This document shows positions 52,573 to 61,819 of a stretch of 64,000 nucleotides of DNA, piece by piece. The stretch is from CAUYXS01 sp965248495 (GTDB taxonomy: Bacteria; Chloroflexota; Dehalococcoidia; Lucifugimonadales; Australimonadaceae): assembly GCA_965248495.1 (NCBI GenBank), contig CBDFJL010000003.1, forward strand, positions 620,001 through 684,000, read 5' to 3'. The translations under genes were made by a program, and so were the position numbers. The first letter of the stretch is position 1, and every line of letters starts with the position of its first letter. The notes beneath the pieces were generated by a model. That model worked only from the letters and a program-made list of their open reading frames with translations. It did no database searches and had not been told where the DNA came from.

Positions 52573-55506
52573 CTAGCGCTTCAACGCGTCGGCCAGGTAC
52601 TCGGCAACGTGCCGCGAGCGCTTGGACGTGAAGTGGTCGATCTGCTGCCGGCATGAGACGCCGCTGACGGCAACGGCCCAGTCGCGTTTGGCGTCGGCCT
52701 CGATGGCCGGGAAGAGCTTGAACGCGCCCATCGCCTTGGAGATGTCGTAGTGCTCCTTCTCAAAGCCGAAGGTGCCCGCCATCCCGCAGCAGGGCGAGTC
52801 GATGAGCTCGGCGGTGTAGCCCGGCACGGCATTCAGCGCGGCGATGGTCGGGCCCGTGCCCGCGATGGCCTTCTGGTGGCAGTGCCCATGCACTTGCACC
52901 TTCGCCGCCGCATGGTCGCCGAAGATCGACGCGATGTCCTCGCCACTCGCGAGCAGCGACGCCAGCAGCTCGTCCAGCATCACCGCTTGCGAGGCGACGA
53001 CACCCGCGTCCGCGCTCCGCAGCAGGTCGGGATACTCGTCGCGCAGCGTCAACAGGCACGACGGCTCGGTGCCGACGATAGGCACCCCCTGCGCGGCGTA
53101 GGGTGCGAGCACCGCGACGTTCGCGACGGCCCAGCCCTTGGCCAGCGCCAGCTGTCCCTTAGAGATGGCCGGGCGCCCGCAGCAGCGCTTCTGATCGACG
53201 ACCGTCACCCGGTAGCCAAGGGCCTCCAGCACCGCGACGGCGGCCTGGCCGACCTCCGGGTGCATGTACTCGGTAAACGTGTCGTTGAAGTAGACCGCTT
53301 CCCCGCGGGGGGCGTCGCCGGACGGGCGGGCGCGGCGCTTGAACCACAACGAAAAGCGCTCGCCGGCGAGCTCGGGCAGCGGACGCTCCTGCGCTATGCC
53401 GAGGTATGCCGACGCCAGCTGCCTGGTGACCGGCAGCCGCGAGAGCAGGTTGACGATGGGGGCGAAGCGCTGGGCGACACGGCTGAGGGCTGCGACGTTG
53501 GCAAAGGCCCGCACCCGCAACGGCACGCGCCGGCCCTCGTAGAACTTGGCCAGCACCTCGGCCTTGAGCTTGGCCATGTCCACGTTGGATGGACACTCCG
53601 CCTTGCAGGCTTTGCACTCGACGCACAGGTCCAGCGCGGCCTGCAAACGGTCGCTCTTCAGCTCGGCGGGGGGCAGCTTGCCCGATAGCACCATGCGCAG
53701 CAGGTTCGCCCGCCCCCGGGTGGAGTGCTCCTCCTCCTGCGTGACCATGTAGGACGGGCACATGCCTCCGTCGGTGCGGCGGCAGGCGCCCTGCCCGTTG
53801 CAGAGCTCGACGTGACCCGCGAAGCCGCCGTCGGCCGAGAAGTCCATGAAGGTGGCCACCTCCATGTTCCGGGTCTCGGGGCCGAGCCGGAGCACCTCAC
53901 TGATCTGCGGCGTCTCGATGATCTTGCCCGGGTTCATGATCCCGTCGGGGTCGAACGTCTGCTTGATGTGCTTGAAGGCCTCGTAGAGCTCAGAGCCGAA
54001 CATCTTCTCGGTGAAGGCCCCGCGGACGATGCCGTCGCCGTGCTCGCCTGACAGCGAGCCGCCAAACTCCAGCACCAGGTCGGCGACGTCGTTGGCGATG
54101 CTCTCCATCTTGGCCAGGCCATTGGCGGTCTTCACGTTGACGATGGGCCGGATGTGGAGGCACCCCGTGGACGCGTGGCCGTAGTAAGCGGCCTCGGTGT
54201 CGTGGGCCTGCACGATCTCCTCGAAGCGCGCCACGTACGCCGGGAGCAGCTCGGGCGACACCGCCGTGTCCTCGACGTAGGCGATGGGTTTGGCGTCGCC
54301 CTTGGTGGCCATGGCCACGCCAAGGCCTGCCTCGCGCAGCTCCCACATGTGGCGTTGCTGCGCGGGGTCGCTGGAGGTCACGGTGGCGTACCCCAGGCCG
54401 CGCCGGCCCAGGTCGGCCTCCAGCGCATCGAGCTTGGCGTCTATCTCCTGAGCCGAGCCCCCGTAGAACTCGACGAAGATGAGGGCTTGGGGATCGTCCT
54501 CGACCCAGTCGAGGAGATGACGGTAGCCGGGGTTGATTCGGCAGTTCCGCAGGATAAGCTCGCCGATCATCTCGACGGCGGACGGGCCGTGCTCGAGGAT
54601 GGCAACGGTCGCCTCCATGGACTCGACCAGTCCGCGGAAGTGGATGACGGCTGTGCCGCGCATGGTGGGGACGGGGACGAGATTGACCTTCGCCTCGGTC
54701 ACCACCACCAGCGTGCCCTCTGAGGCGCCGACCATGCGGGTGAGGTTCATGGGCGCGTCGTTCACGAAGTCGTCGAGGTTGTAGCCGGAGACACGGCGCA
54801 GGATCTTGGGGAACCGCCGCTCGACCTCGTCGCGGTGCTCATAGGCGATACGCCGGACCTCGCGGTAAATCCTCCCCTCAAGGGTGTCGAGCGACATGCG
54901 CCGCTCCAGCTCGTGTCCCCCAGTGGCGTCGAAGTGCGCCCGGCTACCGTCGGACAGCACGGCGTCGATCTCGATGATGTGGTCCAGCGTCTTGCCGTAG
55001 ATGACCGAATGGGAACCGCATGAGTTGTTGCCGATACCGCCGCCAACGGTCGCGCGGGCGCTGGTGACGGGGTCTGGCCCATACATCAGGCCGTGGGGCC
55101 GCATGGCGGCGCTCAGGTGGTTGTTGACGATGCCGGGCTGCACCCGCGCCCACCGTTCGTCCGGCTGGGCCTCCAGCACGTTCCGCATGTACTTGGAGAA
55201 GTCCATGACGATGGCGTGGTTCGTGGTCTGGCCGGCGAGGCCGGTGCCCCCGCCACGCGGCAGGACGGGCACGCCGTGCTCGCGGGCGACGCGGACCGTC
55301 GCCTCGACGTCGTCAGCCGTTCGCGGGACGACAACGCCGACGGGCTCCATTTGGTAGATCGAGGCGTCCGTGGAGTAGAGCGCGCGGCTGTAGCGGTCCA
55401 TGCGGACCTCGCCGGCGACGTGACGACGGAGCTTGTCGGTGATGTCGGCAAGCTCGCGCTCGGCAAGGTTCGCAGCCTTGCGGACGCTTTCGTAGAGCAG
55501 CGGCAT
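52573..55506 (-). CDS. FAD-linked oxidase fused to Fe-S domain (GlcD-GlcF / D-lactate dehydrogenase-like)
   Basis: About 977 residues from ATG 55506 (MPLLYESVRKAANLAERELA); codons further upstream overlap the promoter of the divergent MFS gene. FAD-binding 4 domain: VLPRGGGTGLAGQTTNHAIV, VGGGIGNNSCGSHSVIYGKT. FAD-oxidase C domain to about 580, with LSGEHGDGIVRG. Then ferredoxin-like clusters (CNGQGACRRTDGGMCPSY, CVECKACKAECPSNVDM) and two CCG domains (DQKRCCGRPAISKG, IDSPCCGMAGTFGFEKEH) as in GlcF/HdrB. It likely oxidises a 2-hydroxyacid such as D-lactate or glycolate and passes electrons on at the membrane face. Substrate not fixed by sequence. Confidence 0.92.
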   Translation of the reverse strand: MPLLYESVRKAANLAERELADITDKLRRHVAGEVRMDRYSRALYSTDASIYQMEPVGVVVPRTADDVEATVRVAREHGVPVLPRGGGTGLAGQTTNHAIVMDFSKYMRNVLEAQPDERWARVQPGIVNNHLSAAMRPHGLMYGPDPVTSARATVGGGIGNNSCGSHSVIYGKTLDHIIEIDAVLSDGSRAHFDATGGHELERRMSLDTLEGRIYREVRRIAYEHRDEVERRFPKILRRVSGYNLDDFVNDAPMNLTRMVGASEGTLVVVTEAKVNLVPVPTMRGTAVIHFRGLVESMEATVAILEHGPSAVEMIGELILRNCRINPGYRHLLDWVEDDPQALIFVEFYGGSAQEIDAKLDALEADLGRRGLGYATVTSSDPAQQRHMWELREAGLGVAMATKGDAKPIAYVEDTAVSPELLPAYVARFEEIVQAHDTEAAYYGHASTGCLHIRPIVNVKTANGLAKMESIANDVADLVLEFGGSLSGEHGDGIVRGAFTEKMFGSELYEAFKHIKQTFDPDGIMNPGKIIETPQISEVLRLGPETRNMEVATFMDFSADGGFAGHVELCNGQGACRRTDGGMCPSYMVTQEEEHSTRGRANLLRMVLSGKLPPAELKSDRLQAALDLCVECKACKAECPSNVDMAKLKAEVLAKFYEGRRVPLRVRAFANVAALSRVAQRFAPIVNLLSRLPVTRQLASAYLGIAQERPLPELAGERFSLWFKRRARPSGDAPRGEAVYFNDTFTEYMHPEVGQAAVAVLEALGYRVTVVDQKRCCGRPAISKGQLALAKGWAVANVAVLAPYAAQGVPIVGTEPSCLLTLRDEYPDLLRSADAGVVASQAVMLDELLASLLASGEDIASIFGDHAAAKVQVHGHCHQKAIAGTGPTIAALNAVPGYTAELIDSPCCGMAGTFGFEKEHYDISKAMGAFKLFPAIEADAKRDWAVAVSGVSCRQQIDHFTSKRSRHVAEYLADALKR

Positions 55507-55631
55507 GAGGGGCCCCCGGATGGCGTAGGCCGCATTGTAGTCGAGGGGGTAGCCGAGGGGGCGAGCCGAGGGTTCCCCGCACGTGGCGTTGCCGTAGCAT
55601 GGGGTCAGCGCCCTCTCCGTTGGCCTGGTCC

Positions 55632-56903
55632 ATGTCACAAGCCACCCTGACCGTCACTCCCAAGCACTCGGGCCGTTGGTTCATGCTGGGCCTGACCTGG
55701 CTGGCCTACGTCTCGTTCGGCATAACCGCCGGAAGCCTGCCGCCGCTGGTCGGCGCAGTCACCGACGACCTCGGCATATCGAGCACCCAGATGGGGCTGG
55801 TGCTGGGCGCCTGGCAGCTCGTCTATATCGGCACGGCGTCACCGCTGGGCGCGGCCGTCGACCGTTTCGGCGTGCGCCGCTCCGTAGGAACGGGACTGCT
55901 CATCATCTGGCTTTCTCTGCTGCTGCGGGCCGCGGCCGTGGACTTCTTCACGCTGTTCGCCGCGGTCGCGCTGTTCGGTCTGGGCGGGCCCATCATCTCG
56001 ACCGGGGCGCCCAAGGTCATCTCGCAGTGGTTCCGTGGCAACGAGCGCGGGCTCGCGGCCGGCATCTACAACACGGGGCCGCTGACGGGCGTCGCCTTCG
56101 CGCTGGCTACCGCCGCCAGCTTCGTCGAGCCGGTAACGGGCACTTGGAGGGGCATCGCGTGGGTCTACGGCTCCATCGTCCTGGTCGTGCTGGTGGCCTG
56201 GTGGATATTCGCCCGCGAAGCGCCGGTCGCATCCGCCGAGCGGCCACGCGACGCGAACGAGGGCAGCGCCACCTGGGCATTGCTGCGGCTGCGCAACGTA
56301 CGCATCGTCCTCGCGCTGGCGCTGGTGACGTTCCTGATGAGCCACGGGCTTCAGAATTGGCTGCCGACGCTGCTGAGCGACGGTGGAATGACGGCGGCGC
56401 AGGCCGGCGCATGGGTCGCGGGTGCCACCATGGTCGGCGCCCTCGGGCTCTTCGCCATCCCGAGCGTCGCGCGCTACGGCTACCGCCGCCACATCATGAC
56501 GGGGCTCCTTATCAGCTCGGCGGCCAGCGGCTATGGGCTGGTGCTGCTGGCGGGACCGGGCCAGATCGGCGCGCTCATGCTCTTCACCGTCGCGCGCAGC
56601 CCAGTGGTGCCCATCGTGATGCTGATACTCATGGAGACGCGGGGCGTCGGGGTGCTCCGCATGGGTGCGGCGGCGGGCCTGTTCTACGCGGTCGCCGAGG
56701 TCGGCGGCTTCAGCGGCCCGTTCCTGCTGGGCGTGGTCCGCGACGTCACCGGCGAGCTGGGCGTCGGCATCCTCACGCTATCGTCGCTGGTCGGCGCGCT
56801 GGTCGTGCTGATGCCGTTGCTGCGCGAGGGGCGTGAGCTGGCAATCGTCGAGCCCTCGCCGGATGGCGACCCCGCAATGCCCGCTCCGCTACCCCCCAGC
56901 TAG
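55632..56903 (+). CDS. MFS transporter (CynX/NimT-like)
   Basis: 423 residues from ATG 55632, about 12 spans. SFGITAGSLPPLVGAVTDDL, GISSTQMGLVLGAWQLVYIG and PLGAAVDRFGVRRSVG (the loop 2-3 motif) are typical of MFS; NERGLAAGIYNTGPLTGVAF is the span 4-5 region. The second half begins near LLRLRNVRIVLALALVTFLM. It is divergent from the FAD/Fe-S oxidoreductase and could import its substrate (an organic acid), which is inference from location only. Confidence 0.82.
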   Translation: MSQATLTVTPKHSGRWFMLGLTWLAYVSFGITAGSLPPLVGAVTDDLGISSTQMGLVLGAWQLVYIGTASPLGAAVDRFGVRRSVGTGLLIIWLSLLLRAAAVDFFTLFAAVALFGLGGPIISTGAPKVISQWFRGNERGLAAGIYNTGPLTGVAFALATAASFVEPVTGTWRGIAWVYGSIVLVVLVAWWIFAREAPVASAERPRDANEGSATWALLRLRNVRIVLALALVTFLMSHGLQNWLPTLLSDGGMTAAQAGAWVAGATMVGALGLFAIPSVARYGYRRHIMTGLLISSAASGYGLVLLAGPGQIGALMLFTVARSPVVPIVMLILMETRGVGVLRMGAAAGLFYAVAEVGGFSGPFLLGVVRDVTGELGVGILTLSSLVGALVVLMPLLREGRELAIVEPSPDGDPAMPAPLPPS

Positions 56904-57415
56904 TACCAGCCCTGCTCCTTGACCAGGCCGCGCACGTAGGCGATCTGGCCGATGTGCTGCACGTTGTCGCCGAGAATGAGCGCGAGCACCTGCCCAATGG
57001 TCATGGGCGGCGCACCAGGGCGCCCGGGCGGCAGCTCATGGTCGAAGTCCGCCGGCTTCAGGCTGCCGACGTACCGGTCGGTCCGGGCTCTGACAGCCGT
57101 CCAATAGGCCATCAGCGTCTCGGCGTCCTTCGGGTCGAAGGTATGGACGTTTTCGGGCGACCACTGCGGGGCCTCGCCCTGGATGCCAAACTTGGCGCCC
57201 CAGCCCGCCTCATCCCACTCCGAGTCCATCCCTTGCGCCCGGGACAACAAGCCGTCCTGCACCCGCGTCAGGTGCATGGCCAGCCAGCCGATGGGGTTGC
57301 TCCCCGCTCCGGCGGGCTGCGCCCGGAGGTCGTCGGGCGATAGGCCGTCGAGCGCGCGTTTGAGCACACCTTCGGACCGCGACAGTGCCGTCAGGAAGAA
57401 CTCGTTGGGTTCCAT
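56900..57415 (-). CDS. DinB-fold protein 1
   Basis: 171 residues. The four-helix DinB/YfiT fold is seen: LKRALDGLSPDDLRAQPAGA, then NPIGWLAMHLTRVQDGLLSR with the first metal His, and LGDNVQHIGQIAYVRGL with the last. The DinB superfamily includes metal-dependent thiol S-transferases using mycothiol or bacillithiol, and many without known function. First of four adjacent DinB genes on this strand; it converges on the MFS gene with a 4-bp overlap. Confidence 0.85.
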   Translation of the reverse strand: MEPNEFFLTALSRSEGVLKRALDGLSPDDLRAQPAGAGSNPIGWLAMHLTRVQDGLLSRAQGMDSEWDEAGWGAKFGIQGEAPQWSPENVHTFDPKDAETLMAYWTAVRARTDRYVGSLKPADFDHELPPGRPGAPPMTIGQVLALILGDNVQHIGQIAYVRGLVKEQGWY

Positions 57416-57436
57416 ATGCTGCTCCGTGAATTCGAG

Positions 57437-57993
57437 CTAGGTACGTCGACGTCGCGGGTCACGCCGGAACCAGCGCGGGTCCTCAAACGGCCGCGCAGGT
57501 AGTTCACCTGCCCCAGGTGTTGGGTGTTGTCGGAGACGAGGCTTCGCAGCCGGAGCTCCACGGTCGACGGCGGCTGGCCTTCGATGGGCGATGGGATCTC
57601 TCGCTGCATGTCGGTGGCGCTGAGCCCGGCCAGCACCTGTTGCGTGCGCGCGACCACTGCGTCGTAGTAGTCCAGCAGAACCTCGGTGCCGTCCACTCGC
57701 ACCATGGCCACCTGCGCGGCGGTGTGGCCGATGCCCCAGTCGTCGATGGCCAGGGGGAGGCCGAGCCTGACGTGCCAGCCATCGCTGGCGTAGACCTCCG
57801 CAGTACCGGCGATGCTCGCGACCCAGTTGTCCTGGCAGCGCGTCAGGTGCCAGCAGAGCCACGCCATGGAGTTGGTGTCAGGGCTCGGGCGCCTGTTCAA
57901 CGTCTCGGCGGGCATGCCCGCTATGGCTCGCCGCAGACCCGCTCCGATGCGCTCCAGCGAGCCGGTGACGAAATCGGTGACGCCCGTGGCCAC
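57437..57993 (-). CDS. DinB-fold protein 2, C-terminus frameshifted
   Basis: Starts at GTG 57993, 2 bp after the stop of the next DinB gene. MAWLCWHLTRCQDNWVASIA and VSDNTQHLGQVNYLRGR carry the metal histidines. Right after YLRGR the frame moves -1: as read it would continue LRTRAGSGVTRD to 57391, but the neighbouring frame gives FEDPRWFRRDPRRRRT and a stop at 57437, which is the usual DinB ending (xEGxxW). The site is a T3 run (57491-57493 region) that would be in frame as T4. About 184 residues when corrected. Confidence 0.75.
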
Positions 57994-57995
57994 GG

Positions 57996-58520
57996 CTAGC
58001 GGCCCTGCCACCCGAAGCCCTCGAAGAGGCCGCGAAGGTAGGCGATCTGACCGGCGTGCTGCGTGTTGTCGTTGATGACGCTCACCAGGCGCACGCCGAC
58101 GGTGGGGCGAGGGTCCCACTGCGGCTCGTCGAGCTCGCGGTCGAGGTCGGCGGCGGTCACCGTCGCAAGGTACTCCTTCGAGCGCGCAAGGACAGCACGG
58201 TGATACGCCAGCAGTAGCTCGGCCGACTCGCAGGTGAACGCCGCTACCTGTTCGGGTGGCCAGCCCGTGCCGAAGTCGTTCTCGGCGGACATGCCGAAGC
58301 GCTCGTGCCAGCCCTCCTCCGTCCACGCCAGCGGGCGGCCAGCGAGGTTCATCAGGTGGTCGTCCTGCACCCGTGTGAGGTGCCAGGCCAGCCAGGCCAT
58401 GGAGTTGGTGCCCTCTCCGGGCACGCGGCAGAGCTGCTCGACGGGGACACCCATCAGGGTGCGTTCCAACGAGCCGGCAATGCGGTCGAGCCCATCCGCA
58501 ATGAGTGCAGCCCCTTTCAT
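57996..58520 (-). CDS. DinB-fold protein 3
   Basis: 174 residues from ATG 58520, preceded by AGGAGA. MAWLAWHLTRVQDDHLMNLA, PEQVAAFTCESAELLLAYHR and INDNTQHAGQIAYLRGLFEG follow the same plan as its neighbours. An in-frame ATG at 58577 is less likely because the better ribosome-binding site is at 58520. Confidence 0.87.
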   Translation of the reverse strand: MKGAALIADGLDRIAGSLERTLMGVPVEQLCRVPGEGTNSMAWLAWHLTRVQDDHLMNLAGRPLAWTEEGWHERFGMSAENDFGTGWPPEQVAAFTCESAELLLAYHRAVLARSKEYLATVTAADLDRELDEPQWDPRPTVGVRLVSVINDNTQHAGQIAYLRGLFEGFGWQGR

Positions 58521-58598
58521 GTCCTTCTCCTTTGTCCCGCCCTTGTGGTCGATGCTGGCGCACCAGAATGCTGGCAATCTTGTCAGCTGGTCATCTGG

Positions 58599-59132
58599 CT
58601 ATACAGAGAGCCACCCGCGCCCTTCGAACAGGCCTCGCAGGTAGGCGGCCTGGCCCGTATGCTGGAGGACGTCGACCAGCGCCATCTCGAGCCGCTGGGC
58701 CAGCGGGACCGTTCCCTCTCCCGTCACAGCGGGCACTTCCCGCGCCAGGTCCGCGTCGTCCAGCTCATCCAAGAACGTGTTGGTGGCGTTGCGCACCGCC
58801 TCGTAGTAGTCCATCAACACGCTGACGTCCGAGACACGGAACGCCGCGACCTGCTCGGGCGTGTGTCCCCGGCCTCGGTCCATGGGCTCGAGGCCCAGGT
58901 CCATCCGCTTGACCCAGCCCTCGGTGAGCCAAACGTGGTCCGTGCCCGCCATGGCGGAGACGTGGTTGTCCTGGACTCTGCTGAGGTGCCATACCAACCA
59001 GGCGATGCTATTGGACTCCGGCCCCGGCTGGCGATGAAAGGTGTCGGTATCGAGGCCGTCCACCGCGTCGAGTAGGTAGACCTCGTTGCGGTCCAGCAGT
59101 TGTTTCATGAAGTCAGCGACGACGGTCGACAC
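58599..59132 (-). CDS. DinB-fold protein 4
   Basis: 177 residues from GTG 59132, with AAGGAGG just upstream. IAWLVWHLSRVQDNHVSAMA, HTPEQVAAFRVSDVSVLMDY and LVDVLQHTGQAAYLRGLFEG match the paralogues, with metal histidines in place. It is the first gene of the four in transcription order. The frame stays open upstream to 59759, but that part is antisense to ybeY. Confidence 0.87.
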   Translation of the reverse strand: MSTVVADFMKQLLDRNEVYLLDAVDGLDTDTFHRQPGPESNSIAWLVWHLSRVQDNHVSAMAGTDHVWLTEGWVKRMDLGLEPMDRGRGHTPEQVAAFRVSDVSVLMDYYEAVRNATNTFLDELDDADLAREVPAVTGEGTVPLAQRLEMALVDVLQHTGQAAYLRGLFEGRGWLSV

Positions 59133-59297
59133 CCGCACCTCCTTGGCCAATGAGCGCCAACTATAGCAGCCGCTACCGAGCGGCGGCGGTGCGGGGATTG
59201 GGCCGGGGGGGGGGCCGTTTGAGAGGCCGCGGGCCGTGATGGCGGGTGCCGTTTCAAGACGCCACGGGTGATATGATTCGAGCCGCCGGAGTCGCCA

Positions 59298-59786
59298 ATG
59301 CCGAAGCGCCCGATCGACGTGAACGTCCTTCCTGCATACCGGGCCACGGCCGGTGCCGCTTGGCTCCGCAAGGTCGCATCTGCCGCCCTCGCGGTCGGCG
59401 ACTCGGAAGGCTCGGCCGGGGCCAGCATCGTCCTTACCGACGACGCCACGCTTCAGGACCTGAACCTGCGGTTCCGCGGCCTGGACGAGCCAACCGACGT
59501 CTTGGCTTTCGGCCGCACCGGTGACGGCCAGGGAGAGCCAGACCTCGACTTTCCCGGGACCCCGGAGGAGGAGTCGTTGGGCGAGGTGGTCATTTCCCAC
59601 CAGCGGGCCGCGTCTCAGGCGGCGGAGCGAGGCGTCGAGACCGAGCGTGAGCTCGCGCTTCTCGTCGTCCACGGTGTGCTCCACCTGCTCGGGCACGACC
59701 ACGCCGAGCCCGAGGAGACCACGGTCATGCAGGCGCTCGAAAACGATGCGCTGGCCCAAGTCTTCGCCGTGGGGATGTCCGCGTGA
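59298..59786 (+). CDS. ybeY: Endoribonuclease YbeY
   Basis: 162 residues. The zinc site HGVLHLLGHDH (with three His) and the preceding LNLRFRGLDEPTDVLAF and ESLGEVVISHQRAA blocks define YbeY, which matures the 16S rRNA 3' end and takes part in ribosome quality control. Its stop overlaps the dnaX start (GTGA). Confidence 0.96.
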   Translation: MPKRPIDVNVLPAYRATAGAAWLRKVASAALAVGDSEGSAGASIVLTDDATLQDLNLRFRGLDEPTDVLAFGRTGDGQGEPDLDFPGTPEEESLGEVVISHQRAASQAAERGVETERELALLVVHGVLHLLGHDHAEPEETTVMQALENDALAQVFAVGMSA

Positions 59787-61564
59787 CCAACCAGGTTCTC
59801 TACCGAAAGTGGCGGCCGCCCCGCTTCGCAGACATCGTCGGCCAACCGGCGGTCACACAGACCCTCTGCCAGGCCGTCGCCACGGGCAGGCTGGCCCACG
59901 CCTACCTCTTCTGCGGGCCGCGAGGCACCGGTAAGACTTCAACCGCCAGAGTCATGGCGAAGGCCGTCAACTGCCTGGGCCGTGCCGAGGGCGCCTGTGA
60001 CCCCGATGGCACCTGCGCCATCTGCACCGCCGTCGACCAGGGCGCGTTCGTCGACCTCATCGAAATCGACGCCGCATCCAATCGCGGGATCGACGAGATG
60101 CGCGACCTGCGGGAGAAGGTCCGGTTCTCACCAAGCCTGGGGCGCTACAAGGTCTACATCATCGATGAGGCCCACGCACTCACCAGCGATGCTTTCAACG
60201 CCTTCCTGAAGACGCTGGAGGAGCCGCCGCCGAGCACCATCTTCATCCTGGCAACCACGGAGCCACACCGGCTCCCCGCCACCATCATCTCGCGATGCCA
60301 GCGCTTTGACTTCAGGCGCATCTCGACAGCCGACGTGGCAGGGCGCCTGGCCGAAATCGCCGCGAGCGAGGGCATCAACGCCGAGTCCGAAGCGCTGCAC
60401 ACCATCGCCCGCGCCGCCGGCGGGAGCCTGCGCGACGGCACGAACCTGCTCGATCAGCTCATCACGTCGTTTGGGGTCCAAATCACGCTGGAGCAGGTGC
60501 GGGACCTGCTCGGCGTCGCAGGCGAAGAGCGAGCCATCGCGCTGGTCAAGCACCTGCTTTCGGGCAACACGGCGCAGGCCCTCGAGATCATCAACGCCAC
60601 GGCGGGCGAGGGGCTCGACCTCAGGCCGCTGCACCGCATGACCGTCGAGCTGTTGCGGGCAAGCCTGCTCCTGAAGAGCGGCGTGCGCGACGCAATCGAC
60701 ATCTCGAAGGAGGCGCAGACGGAGTTGGGTGGACTCGCCCCGCGTGTGCCCTTGGAGCAGATCATGCGGGCGCTGCGCGTTTTCGGCGCCGTCTCGCTGC
60801 GCCACGACCAACCCTCGCCCCTGCCGCTGGAGCTGGCCACCGTCGAGCTGAGCCTGGAGCCGGACCTCTCCCGCGCGGTCTCGGCACCCGCCCCACCGGC
60901 GCCACCACGGAGCGCCCCGGCGGGCCAAGCGCCCACGAGTCAGGCCGCTTTCTCGTCCGCCCGCCCCCTTCGCCCCGGACCAGGACAGGCTTCGACGGGC
61001 TCAGGCCAGACGGACCGAGGGGCGCCTCCCAGCCAGTCCGGTGGGGGTCAGGCCAGCGGCGCGGCGGGCCCTCCCGTGGTCGACCCCTCGGCACCGCGCG
61101 ACGAGCGGCTGGCGGCCACCTGGCCGGCCATCCTGCGTTCGATGAGCCGTCTGCCTCGCAAGAAATACGACATCGCGGCGCTGCTGCGCAGCTCGCGAGA
61201 GCACTACCTCGACGGCGATGCGCTGGTGGTGCGCTTCCCGCACCAGTCCAACAGCGAGCGGCTCCAGGAGGAGCTCGACGACCCCGCGAGCCGGCTGGCG
61301 GCCGAGAGCGTGCTCAACGAGGCGCTGGGCGGGAGCTACACTCTTCGCATCGAGACGGCGGAGAACGGCGCCAACCCGAACGCCAGCACCCAACCCGGCC
61401 CCCTGGTTCGCGCGGCCATGAGCCTCGGCGGGCAGGTGGTCGCGGACGTCGCGGACCAGACCGCGGCGCCGGAGGAGATGCCCTATGCGATGGAAGCAGC
61501 CCCAGCCGAAGGGGAACCGCGATCTGTTGAAGCAGGCCCAACAGATCCAGGCTCAGATAGCTAA
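59783..61564 (+). CDS. dnaX: DNA polymerase III subunit gamma/tau
   Basis: 593 residues from GTG 59783. The clamp-loader ATPase has YRKWRPPRFADIVGQPAVTQ, Walker A GPRGTGKT (45-52), a zinc finger with Cys64, 72, 78 and 81, DEAH at 128-131 and the SRC arginine finger motif at 170-172. Domain III ends about 360. A proline/serine-rich linker (365-440) includes a translated copy of a dispersed repeat. The tau-like C-terminal domain begins LPRKKYDIAALLRSSREHYL. No programmed-frameshift slippery run is evident. Confidence 0.95.
   Translation: MTNQVLYRKWRPPRFADIVGQPAVTQTLCQAVATGRLAHAYLFCGPRGTGKTSTARVMAKAVNCLGRAEGACDPDGTCAICTAVDQGAFVDLIEIDAASNRGIDEMRDLREKVRFSPSLGRYKVYIIDEAHALTSDAFNAFLKTLEEPPPSTIFILATTEPHRLPATIISRCQRFDFRRISTADVAGRLAEIAASEGINAESEALHTIARAAGGSLRDGTNLLDQLITSFGVQITLEQVRDLLGVAGEERAIALVKHLLSGNTAQALEIINATAGEGLDLRPLHRMTVELLRASLLLKSGVRDAIDISKEAQTELGGLAPRVPLEQIMRALRVFGAVSLRHDQPSPLPLELATVELSLEPDLSRAVSAPAPPAPPRSAPAGQAPTSQAAFSSARPLRPGPGQASTGSGQTDRGAPPSQSGGGQASGAAGPPVVDPSAPRDERLAATWPAILRSMSRLPRKKYDIAALLRSSREHYLDGDALVVRFPHQSNSERLQEELDDPASRLAAESVLNEALGGSYTLRIETAENGANPNASTQPGPLVRAAMSLGGQVVADVADQTAAPEEMPYAMEAAPAEGEPRSVEAGPTDPGSDS
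60979..61006. repeat. Dispersed short repeat inside the dnaX linker
   Basis: CCAGGACAGGCTTCGACGGG followed by CTCAGGCC is the reverse-complement type of the CCTGAGC...GTCGAAG repeat seen at 44541. It is read in frame as GQASTGSGQ in the non-conserved linker. Confidence 0.45.
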
Positions 61565-61817
61565 GGCGCAGGAAGAGCTGGACTCAGCGACGGTCCAGGC
61601 CTCAGCGGGCGGCGGAGCCGTCAAGGTCGTCGCCACCGGCAAGCAAAGCATCGAGTCCATCACCATCGACCCGGCGGCCGTCGATCCCGACGACGTCGAG
61701 ATGCTGCAAGACCTTGTCCTCGCTGCCACCAACGAGGCGCTGGACAAGGCACGGGCTCTAGTCGGCGAGCGAATGGGCTCGATAACCGGCGGCCTTGGCA
61801 TCCCAGGACTCGGGTAG
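61485..61817 (+). CDS. YbaB/EbfC nucleoid-associated protein
   Basis: 110 residues. LLKQAQQIQAQIAKAQEELD is the family's helical start and ASAGGGAVKVVATGKQSIES the central sheet; VDPDDVEMLQDLVLAATNEA closes it. It binds DNA as a dimer and is usually placed between dnaX and recR, as here. The ATG at 61485 overlaps the end of dnaX by 80 bp in another frame; the first ~12 residues (MRWKQPQPKGNR) are unlike the family and a later non-ATG start is possible. Confidence 0.88.
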   Translation: MRWKQPQPKGNRDLLKQAQQIQAQIAKAQEELDSATVQASAGGGAVKVVATGKQSIESITIDPAAVDPDDVEMLQDLVLAATNEALDKARALVGERMGSITGGLGIPGLG

Positions 61818-61819
61818 GG

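Noticed and set aside
59205..59214. G10 homopolymer upstream of ybeY as a phase-variable tract
   Set aside because: It lies between divergent genes, about 85 bp from ybeY, not in a coding start or promoter spacer that I can define.
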